From contig NZ_CP011853.1 in NCBI RefSeq assembly GCF_001305675.1, forward strand, positions 496,001 to 560,000: 64,000 nt of DNA. The letters run 5' to 3'. This DNA is from Gordonia phthalatica (GTDB lineage: Bacteria > Actinomycetota > Actinomycetes > Mycobacteriales > Mycobacteriaceae). The notes below the pieces were generated by a model. That model did not search any database and had not been told where the DNA came from. It saw only the letters and a list, made by a program, of their open reading frames with translations. Below, piece by piece: positions 9,686 through 16,181 of the stretch (positions are counted from its first letter, which is position 1; the number at the start of each line of letters is the position of its first letter). The translations under genes and the position numbers were made by a program.

Positions 9686-10039
9686 ATGAGCGGGGCAACG
9701 GCGCAGAGCCCGAAGGGCGACGATCCGTCGACGGGCGATGGTGCCCGGAACCAGGCGAACCTCGATCCGCACGAAGTCGGCGACGACGGACTGACTCGGC
9801 GCGAACGCGACATCCTCGGCTTCGAACGCCAGTGGTGGAAGTACGCGGGTTCCAAAGAAGACGCCATCAAGGAACTCTTCAACCTGTCGGCGACCCGGTA
9901 CTACCAGGTCCTCGGCGCGCTGGTCGACCGCCCCGAAGCGCTCGCAGCCGACCCGATGCTCGTGAAACGACTGCGCCGACTCCGTGCCTCGCGGCAGAAG
10001 GCTCGTGCGGCACGCCGTCTCGGCTTCGACATCACGTAG
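9686..10039 (+). CDS. DUF3263 protein (Rv0430-like)
   Basis: A 117-residue protein with a conserved DUF3263 core from about residue 34: LTRRERDILGFERQWWKYAG, then a helix-turn-helix-like FNLSATRYYQVLGALVD and a basic C-terminus (RLRRLRASRQKARAARRLGF). The layout suggests a small nucleic-acid-binding protein; no function is established that I can name. The ATG at 9686 is preceded by GAGGAG. The order def (divergent), DUF3263, LytR-C, sodC matches M. tuberculosis Rv0429c-Rv0432. Confidence 0.88.
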   Translation: MSGATAQSPKGDDPSTGDGARNQANLDPHEVGDDGLTRRERDILGFERQWWKYAGSKEDAIKELFNLSATRYYQVLGALVDRPEALAADPMLVKRLRRLRASRQKARAARRLGFDIT

Positions 10040-10104
10040 TAGATCCGGACGACCCGGCGTGACGGACGAGTTGTCTGTGCTGCCGGTGGGTTAGAGTTGC
10101 CGTG

Positions 10105-10617
10105 ATGAATGCTGAAAATGAAACCAATCGACTTCCGTTTCGTGCGGGTGCCATGCTGCTGGTGGCGATCGCCGTGGTCTGCATCGGTCTCGGCATCCAT
10201 CAGTTGACCACCAGCGGTGACGACCCCGAAGCCGGCCTCAAGGCCGCCGGGCAGAGCGCGCAGGCGGAGACCAGCGAGCAGAAGCCCGCGAAGACCAGCG
10301 CCACCGACACCTCCACGTCCAAGAGTCCGGCCGACGCCGCCGACGTTCCGGAACTGTGCGTTCTGAATGCGGGCAACGTGACCGGTTTGGCGGCGGAGGT
10401 CGCGAAGACCCTCACCGACGGCGGATACAAGGTCGCGGAGACCGCGAACCTCAGCACCGCCAGTGTCAGTGAGAACACCATCTTCTACACCCCGGACCAG
10501 GAGGACGCCGCCAAGAAGGTGGCCGAGGCCGTGCCCGGCGGTGCGGAACTCAACCCGCGACCCGACGCGTTCAGCCGCTGCCTGGGGCAGTTGGCCGTCG
10601 TGGTGGTGAGCCGGTAG
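10105..10617 (+). CDS. LytR C-terminal domain membrane protein (Rv0431-like)
   Basis: A protein of about 170 residues with an N-terminal membrane anchor (GAMLLVAIAVVCIGLGIHQL), a Thr/Ser/Lys-rich linker and a C-terminal LytR_C domain: ELCVLNAGNVTGLAAEVAKT, FYTPDQEDAAKKVA and the ending AVVVVSR. LytR_C domains occur in cell-envelope proteins of actinobacteria; in M. tuberculosis the Rv0431 product has been linked to membrane-vesicle control. An adjacent GTG at 10102 is an equally possible start. No enzymatic residues are visible. Confidence 0.85.
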   Translation: MNAENETNRLPFRAGAMLLVAIAVVCIGLGIHQLTTSGDDPEAGLKAAGQSAQAETSEQKPAKTSATDTSTSKSPADAADVPELCVLNAGNVTGLAAEVAKTLTDGGYKVAETANLSTASVSENTIFYTPDQEDAAKKVAEAVPGGAELNPRPDAFSRCLGQLAVVVVSR

Positions 10618-10638
10618 CGCGCGCCCGTCGCCGACCGG

Positions 10639-10668
10639 TCATAATCATTCTCGAACAGAAATCATATT
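10639..10668. promoter_or_regulatory. AT-rich candidate operator/promoter upstream of sodC
   Basis: In an otherwise GC-rich gap, two ATCAT cores sit 17 bases apart (10644-10648 and 10661-10665). The first lies in TCATAATCATTCTCG, which matches 11 of 15 positions of a Zur-type box written TGAAAATCATTTTCA. CATATT at 10663-10668 could serve as a -10 element. Regulation of sodC by a Zur/Fur-type protein is speculative. Confidence 0.25.
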
Positions 10669-10744
10669 GGCGATCACGGCACCAGCCCGGTGCGAGCGAA
10701 GCGGAACCGCCCGCCCGCACCTGCCGACCGACTAAGGAGCACAC

Positions 10745-11347
10745 ATGACCGTCCGCAGCACCAATCGCGCTTCGACCGTTCAGGTCATCGCGGCCGTCGC
10801 CGCCGCGGGCGGCGCAGTCCTCGCGCTGTCGGCCTGCACGCCCAACGAGCACGCCTCCAAGGTCGAAGGCACCACGCCGGCCGTTGTGACCGGCGACCAG
10901 GTGGCTCCCGGCGACGTGGTGAACAAGGACCACATCCCCAACGCCGCGGAGTCGGCGACGACGACCCTCGTCGACAAGGACGGCAATCGCGTCGGCTTCG
11001 TGAGCTTCTCGCAGGAGGGCAAGACGGTCGCCGTCTCGGCGCGCGTCTCGAACGTCAAGCCGGGCGAGCACGGTCTGCACATCCACTCCGTCGGCAAGTG
11101 CGAGGCGTCGAACGGCTTCACCAGCGCGGGCGGCCACCTCCAGGTGAACGGACGCACCGAGAAGCCGGAGTCGGGCGACCTGATGAACATGAACGTCCTC
11201 AAGGACGGCACCGCGTCGGCCAGTTACACCACCGAGGCCTTCACCGTGGACCAGATCCGCGGCAAGGCCGTCATCCTGCACGACCTCGCGCCCGCCAGCG
11301 GCGATGCGGTGCGCCTGGCGTGCGGCGTGCTTCGTCAGACCAGCTAG
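10745..11347 (+). CDS. sodC: Superoxide dismutase [Cu], lipoprotein, zinc site lost
   Basis: Exported lipoprotein that dismutates superoxide at the cell surface. The signal peptide ends in the lipobox LSAC (Cys31). Copper ligands His112, His114 (HGLHIHSVGKC), His131 (SAGGHLQ) and His179 (VILHD) are present, as is the disulfide pair Cys119 and the Cys of LACGVL. The zinc loop is short, GGHLQVNGRTEKPESGDL. It keeps Asp145 but has neither of the two extra zinc histidines. This matches what is described for M. tuberculosis SodC, an active copper enzyme lacking zinc. Confidence 0.94.
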   Translation: MTVRSTNRASTVQVIAAVAAAGGAVLALSACTPNEHASKVEGTTPAVVTGDQVAPGDVVNKDHIPNAAESATTTLVDKDGNRVGFVSFSQEGKTVAVSARVSNVKPGEHGLHIHSVGKCEASNGFTSAGGHLQVNGRTEKPESGDLMNMNVLKDGTASASYTTEAFTVDQIRGKAVILHDLAPASGDAVRLACGVLRQTS

Positions 11348-11362
11348 CCGCGTGGGACGTCG

Positions 11363-12493
11363 ATGACCTCGCCGGCGGGAATCGCCTTCTCGCGGTCCCC
11401 GAAGCCCACGCTCGGCGTGGAGTGGGAACTGGCGCTGGTCGACAAGACGACCAGGGACCTCTCGAACGCCGCCGACGACCTGTTCCAGCTCGTCGAGGCG
11501 CGGGCGGGCGATCAGCGGAGCAAGATCCACCGGGAGCTGCTCCGCAACACCGTCGAACTGGTCACCGGCATCTGCACCACCGTCGGTGAGGCGATGGACG
11601 ACCTCGGGGGCTCCCTCGAGGTGGTCCGCACGCTCTGCGACGAGATCGGCGTCGACCTGTACGGCGCCGGGACGCATCCGTTCGCCGAATGGTCGGCGCA
11701 GCAGCTGTCGGACGGCAGTCGCTACGCAGAACTGATCGAACGCACCCAGTGGTGGGGGCGGCAGATGTTGATCTGGGGTGTTCACGTGCACGTGGGCATC
11801 GACGACCGCGACAAGGTTCTCCCGATCCTGTCGTCGCTGCTCAACTACTACCCGCACCTGCTGGCGCTGTCGTCGTCGTCGCCCATGTGGGCAGGTCGGT
11901 CCACCGGCTACGCCAGCAACCGCGCCATGATGTTCCAGCAGCTCCCCACCGCGGGGCTGCCCTTCCAGTTCGAGACGTGGTCGGAGTTCGAGAAGTTCGC
12001 CCACGACCAGAAGACCACCGGCATCATCGACCACCTCAACGAGATCCGCTGGGACATCCGGCCGTCTCCGCATCTGGGCACCATCGAGGTGCGGGTGTGC
12101 GACGGGGTCTCGAACCGCCGCGAGATGGCGGCCATCGTCGCGTTGACGCACTGCCTGATCGTCGACCTCGATCGCCGGCTGTCGGCGGGGGAGACGCTCC
12201 CGCAGATGGCTCCCTGGCTGGTTCAGGAGAACAAGTGGCGCGCGGCCCGCTACGGGCTCGACGCCATCATCATCCAGGACTCGGACTGCTCCGAACGCCT
12301 CGTCACCGAGGACTTCGCCGACCTGCTGGTCCGGCTGGAGCCGGTGGCCGCGTCGCTCGGTTGCCTGGACGAACTGGGGATCGTCGCCGACATCATCGTC
12401 GACGGCGCCAGCTACCAGCGGCAGCGGGCAGTCTTCGAGAAGACGCAGGACCTGCGGAGCGTCGTCGACTCGGTGGTCTCCGAACTCGGCTAG
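11363..12493 (+). CDS. YbdK-family carboxylate-amine ligase (GCS2 fold)
   Basis: ATP-dependent carboxylate-amine ligase of the glutamate-cysteine ligase type 2 superfamily, 376 residues, equivalent to Rv0433. Visible signatures are TLGVEWELALVD at the N-terminus, RELLRNTVELVTGIC, GVHVHVGIDDRDKVLPI, and RPSPHLGTIEVRVCD near the substrate site. E. coli YbdK has weak glutamate-cysteine ligase activity, but the physiological substrate is uncertain. It starts 15 bases after sodC and converges on the mrp operon, where the stop codons overlap by a few bases. Confidence 0.9.
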   Translation: MTSPAGIAFSRSPKPTLGVEWELALVDKTTRDLSNAADDLFQLVEARAGDQRSKIHRELLRNTVELVTGICTTVGEAMDDLGGSLEVVRTLCDEIGVDLYGAGTHPFAEWSAQQLSDGSRYAELIERTQWWGRQMLIWGVHVHVGIDDRDKVLPILSSLLNYYPHLLALSSSSPMWAGRSTGYASNRAMMFQQLPTAGLPFQFETWSEFEKFAHDQKTTGIIDHLNEIRWDIRPSPHLGTIEVRVCDGVSNRREMAAIVALTHCLIVDLDRRLSAGETLPQMAPWLVQENKWRAARYGLDAIIIQDSDCSERLVTEDFADLLVRLEPVAASLGCLDELGIVADIIVDGASYQRQRAVFEKTQDLRSVVDSVVSELG

Positions 12494-12816
12494 CGCGGCG
12501 GCGCGAACTCGTCCTCGTCCACCACGTCCTTGCCGAGCGCCTGCTCCCGGTAGACCAGGCGGCCGACGCGCTGAGCGACGACGGGAGCGGTGATGAGAGC
12601 GAACAGTCCCGTCAAGATCAGCATGCCGCCGTCGACGTGGCCCTCCAGGCGGACGAATGCGCCGGCGAGGACCAGGATCATGCCGAAGGTCTGAGGTTTG
12701 GTCGCCGCGTGCATCCGGCTCAGCGTGTCCGGGAAGCGGACGATCCCGATCGCCGCGGTGAAGGCGAGCAGGGATCCGGTGAGGATCAGGACGGCGGAGA
12801 TCACGTCGACGATCAC
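12490..12816 (-). CDS. mrpG: Mrp Na+/H+ antiporter subunit G
   Basis: Small membrane subunit (108 residues) of the multi-subunit Mrp antiporter. It has three hydrophobic segments and the PhaG-type signature GIVRFPDTLSRMHAATKPQT. The GTG at 12816 overlaps the mrpF stop (GTGA), so translation is coupled. It is the last gene of the operon. The C-terminal tail is short and charged. Confidence 0.93.
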   Translation of the reverse strand: MIVDVISAVLILTGSLLAFTAAIGIVRFPDTLSRMHAATKPQTFGMILVLAGAFVRLEGHVDGGMLILTGLFALITAPVVAQRVGRLVYREQALGKDVVDEDEFAPPR

Positions 12817-13076
12817 AGCTGATCGTCCCTGACGCGGAAGCGGGCGACGGCGATCGATCCGATGAAGCCGACCAGGCTCAGGGCGACGATGCCGGGCACG
12901 ATGGTGGTGTCGAGGGTGAACGCCACCCACACCGACAGGCCGCAGATGGCGATCGCGACCAGCGCGTCGACACCGACGAGGCGGTCGAGCGTCGTCGGTC
13001 CCCGCAGCGTCCGGTAGGCGGTCAACGCCGACGCCGCGAGCAGCAGTGCGCCGCTGATGATCCAGACCGCTGTCAT
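12813..13076 (-). CDS. mrpF: Mrp Na+/H+ antiporter subunit F
   Basis: An 87-residue subunit with three membrane segments and the family motif RTLRGPTTLDRLVGVDAL followed by VGFIGSIAVARF. The ATG overlaps the mrpE stop (ATGA). Subunits E-G are small accessory parts needed for assembly of the complex. Confidence 0.94.
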   Translation of the reverse strand: MTAVWIISGALLLAASALTAYRTLRGPTTLDRLVGVDALVAIAICGLSVWVAFTLDTTIVPGIVALSLVGFIGSIAVARFRVRDDQL

Positions 13077-13858
13077 CGCTTCTCCTTTCGGGCCGCGTCC
13101 CGGTCGGCGACGCGCTGTCGGTCGGCGTACGGCACGTGGTGGTAGTCGTCGTCGATGCCGTGCAGCGGGCTCGGATGCCATTCGTCGTCGCGTTCGAAGG
13201 TCTTGATGAACTCGCGTTCGATATACGCCATCTGCTTCAGGAATTCATCGATGTGCTTCTGCTTGCGGGCGTCGAACACGTGGATGTACAGCATGCGGGC
13301 GGGTTGATCGATCTCGACGACGATGGTGCCCGGTACCAGGTTGATGTAGTCGATCGCCAGCGTCAGGGTGAGGTCGGACTTGATGGCCATGTGCACGCGC
13401 ACCACCACGCCGAGCGGCGGGGGACCGGGCTTCACCGCAGCCCACGCCACCTGGGCGCTGGAGATGAAGAAGTTGTAGAGCATGGTCGCGACCAGCTTCA
13501 GCGCCGGCAGCGGGTGGAAGCGACCTTCGACGGCGACGCGCGGCAGCGGGAGGAAGATCATCACCAGCAGGGCGATGCCCGCGCCGGCGACGATGTTGCT
13601 CCACGTGATGTCGCCCCACAGCAGCACCCACACGAATGTGAGCCACGCGAAGCCCCACAGGCGGAGCCCGATCTCGCGGAGGGAGCCGCCCATCCACTTC
13701 GGGGCGCGGAGACGCTCGTTGAGCCACACGTACAGGCGGACGACGGGCCATGCGAAGTGCACCAGGGCCACGCGCCACAGGTTGCCGAAGAATGCGGCGA
13801 CGGGACCCTTTCCGACCGGTTTGGCGTGCGGCCGATCAGGGAACGGCTCCTGACTCAT
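13073..13858 (-). CDS. mrpE: Mrp Na+/H+ antiporter subunit E
   Basis: A 261-residue MrpE-family protein. Two or more membrane segments (FAWLTFVWVLLWGDITWSNI, AGAGIALLVMIFLPL) are followed by the characteristic soluble part PGPPPLGVVVRVHMAIKSDL and LAIDYINLVPGTIVVEID. An N-terminal stretch of about 60 residues and a charged C-terminal tail of about 60 residues, rich in His, Asp and Arg, make it longer than the usual 160-200 residues. The start overlaps the mrpD stop. Confidence 0.93.
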   Translation of the reverse strand: MSQEPFPDRPHAKPVGKGPVAAFFGNLWRVALVHFAWPVVRLYVWLNERLRAPKWMGGSLREIGLRLWGFAWLTFVWVLLWGDITWSNIVAGAGIALLVMIFLPLPRVAVEGRFHPLPALKLVATMLYNFFISSAQVAWAAVKPGPPPLGVVVRVHMAIKSDLTLTLAIDYINLVPGTIVVEIDQPARMLYIHVFDARKQKHIDEFLKQMAYIEREFIKTFERDDEWHPSPLHGIDDDYHHVPYADRQRVADRDAARKEKR

Positions 13859-15492
13859 CGCTCACCTCCGCTCGGATGCATGGCTTCCTCGGAATTGTGC
13901 AGCACCGTCGAGATGTACTGGCTGCGGTCGAGGACACCGCCGGCCGCGTCGTCGGTGAATCCGAACATGGGACCGCCCCAGAAGGTCAGTGCCAGCCCGG
14001 CCGCGACCATCGCCATGGTCGGGACCACCATGGTCGCGGGCATGCGGCCCACGTCCTCGCGCTCCTCCAGGAGCACGTCCTCGCCCTCCAGGATCAGGGC
14101 AGACGCGGTGCTCGAGGCCATGGCGCCCTCGGGCGCGTCGGCCCGGGCCCGCCAGAACGCCTTGGTCCAGATGCGGGCCATCACGTACAGGGTCAGCAGA
14201 CTGGTGACGACCGATCCGCCGACCAGCACCCAGGCGAGGACCGACCCGTCCTGCGCGCCGGCCTCCAGTAGGGCCACCTTGCCGATGAACCCGGAGAACG
14301 GTGGGATTCCGCCCAGGTTGAGGGCGGGGATCAGGAACAGGCTCGCCAGCAGCGGGCTGGCGATCAGTCCGCCGAGGCGCCGCAGCGACGAGGACCCCGC
14401 CTGCCGTTCGATGAGCCCCACCACCAGGAACAGGGTGGTCTGCACCAGGATGTGGTGTGCCACGTAGTAGATCGCCGCCGACGTCGACAGCTCGGATCCG
14501 ACGGCGATGCCGAACACCATGTAGCCGATGTGGCTGACCAGGGTGAACGACAGCAGACGTTTGATGTCCGACTGCGCGATGGCGCCGAAGATGCCGACGA
14601 GCATCGTCAGCAGGCCCGCGATCATCAGGACGTTGTCCATGGAGCCGCCGGGGAACAGGAGCGAATGCGTCCGGATCAGGGCGTAGACGCCGACCTTGGT
14701 CAGCAGGCCCGCGAACACCGCGGTGACCGGGGCGGGGGCGGTAGGGTAGGAGTCGGGCAGCCACGTCGACAGCGGGAAGACGGCGGCCTTGATGCCGAAC
14801 GCCACCAGCAGGACCGCGTACAGGGCGTTGCGAGTGCCGTCGGGGACGTCGTCGAGCCGGACCGCCATCTCCGCGAGGTTCAGCGTCCCGGTGGTCGCGT
14901 AGGCGAAGGCGATGCCGGCCAGGAAGATCAGCGACGACACCATCGACACCATGATGTACGACGCGCCCGCGCGCACCCGGTCGGTGCTCGCGCCCAGCGT
15001 CAACAGCACGAAGCTCGCGGCGAGGAGCACCTCGAAGGAGACGTACAGGTTGAACAGGTCGCCCGCGAGGAACGAGTTGCACACGCCCGCGGTCAGGATC
15101 AGGTAGCTCGGCAGGAAGATCGACACCGGCTGCTCGGTGGTCCCGTCGCGCACGTCCTGCCCGATGGCGTAGAAGACGACGCAGATCAGGACGATCAGCG
15201 AGATCACCAGCATGAGCGCCGCCAACCGGTCGACCACCAGCGTGATGCCGAGCGGCGTCGGGACCAGACCGTGACCGTCCCAGCCGCCGATCGTCACCGC
15301 GAAGGTGCCGTGGACTGCGGTGAGGTACAGCATCAGGCAGGATGCGACCAGGGCGACGCCGATCGCGACGACGGTCACCAACCGTTGGACGCGCGGGCTG
15401 CGACCGGCGAGCAGCGTCAGTGCGGCGGCGAGCAGGGGGACCAGGGTCGGCAGGACGATCAGCGTGGAGATCCACGACGGCTGCGGGCTCAT
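13855..15492 (-). CDS. mrpD: Mrp Na+/H+ antiporter subunit D
   Basis: A 545-residue polytopic subunit related to complex I NuoM/NuoN. It shows the proton-channel segments typical of the family, including the conserved AVFPLSTWLPDSYPTAPAPV (Lys in GIKAAVFP), AIAQSDIKRLLSFTLVSHIG and GGIPPFSGFIGK. With MrpA it forms the ion path. It is coupled to mrpC upstream and mrpE downstream by ATGA overlaps. Confidence 0.96.
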   Translation of the reverse strand: MSPQPSWISTLIVLPTLVPLLAAALTLLAGRSPRVQRLVTVVAIGVALVASCLMLYLTAVHGTFAVTIGGWDGHGLVPTPLGITLVVDRLAALMLVISLIVLICVVFYAIGQDVRDGTTEQPVSIFLPSYLILTAGVCNSFLAGDLFNLYVSFEVLLAASFVLLTLGASTDRVRAGASYIMVSMVSSLIFLAGIAFAYATTGTLNLAEMAVRLDDVPDGTRNALYAVLLVAFGIKAAVFPLSTWLPDSYPTAPAPVTAVFAGLLTKVGVYALIRTHSLLFPGGSMDNVLMIAGLLTMLVGIFGAIAQSDIKRLLSFTLVSHIGYMVFGIAVGSELSTSAAIYYVAHHILVQTTLFLVVGLIERQAGSSSLRRLGGLIASPLLASLFLIPALNLGGIPPFSGFIGKVALLEAGAQDGSVLAWVLVGGSVVTSLLTLYVMARIWTKAFWRARADAPEGAMASSTASALILEGEDVLLEEREDVGRMPATMVVPTMAMVAAGLALTFWGGPMFGFTDDAAGGVLDRSQYISTVLHNSEEAMHPSGGER

Positions 15493-16181
15493 CGCTTCAC
15501 CTCGCCCTCGTCGTCGCTGTCGGCTGCATCGTCATCGTCGCCGGTGTCGTCGTCCGGGCTGTCGGAGTCGGCGGGCATCTCGTCGCCGTCGTCGGGCAGG
15601 TGCTCCAGCACGTCGGCGTCCTCCGGCATGAGGTCCGGTTCGTGGACGTTGATGTGTGCCGCGATGAACTCCTCCGCGGTCATCGGATTGCCGCGGGTGT
15701 CGAACAGGTCGCCGACGACGGTGTCGGCGCCGGTCGTCGGATCGTCGCTGCGGTCGCGGTCGGGAAGCGATTCGAACGAGCCGGTGAGGATCTTGACGTC
15801 CTCCTCGTCGTCGCCCAGTTCGTCCTCGGTGGCGATCTCCTGGCCGGGCAGCGGCTGCTCCTCCTCGGACGCGCGGTTGATCTGGAACAGGCGGTAGGCG
15901 AGGGCCAGGATGAACGCGGCGATGCCGAGGGTCAGCACGATCGCCGTCAGCACCATGCCCTGCGCGAGGGGATCGGTGTCGAACGACTGCCCGAGAGATT
16001 CGCGGCCCCGGATCGGCGGGTGCCCGGGTGGTCCGGCCAGGACGACGATCAACAGGTTCAACGCGTTACCGACCAGCAGCAGGCCGAACAGCATGCGGAT
16101 CAGGCTGCGTTCGGTCAGCAGGTACACGCCGCCTGCGGCCATGACGCCGACGACGATCAGGAGACCGAGGTTCACTGCCAT
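15489..16181 (-). CDS. mrpC: Mrp Na+/H+ antiporter subunit C with long acidic tail
   Basis: A NuoK-like subunit. Residues 1-110 carry three membrane segments with the family motif LLVGNALNLLIV and the ending DPLAQGMVLTAIVLTLGIAA. A further 115 or so residues follow that are strongly acidic and end in stretches such as DDDTGDDDDAADSDDEGEVK. Usual MrpC is about 110-130 residues, so the tail is an extra cytoplasmic domain of unknown role. The ATG overlaps the mrpA stop (TGATG). Confidence 0.94.
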   Translation of the reverse strand: MAVNLGLLIVVGVMAAGGVYLLTERSLIRMLFGLLLVGNALNLLIVVLAGPPGHPPIRGRESLGQSFDTDPLAQGMVLTAIVLTLGIAAFILALAYRLFQINRASEEEQPLPGQEIATEDELGDDEEDVKILTGSFESLPDRDRSDDPTTGADTVVGDLFDTRGNPMTAEEFIAAHINVHEPDLMPEDADVLEHLPDDGDEMPADSDSPDDDTGDDDDAADSDDEGEVKR

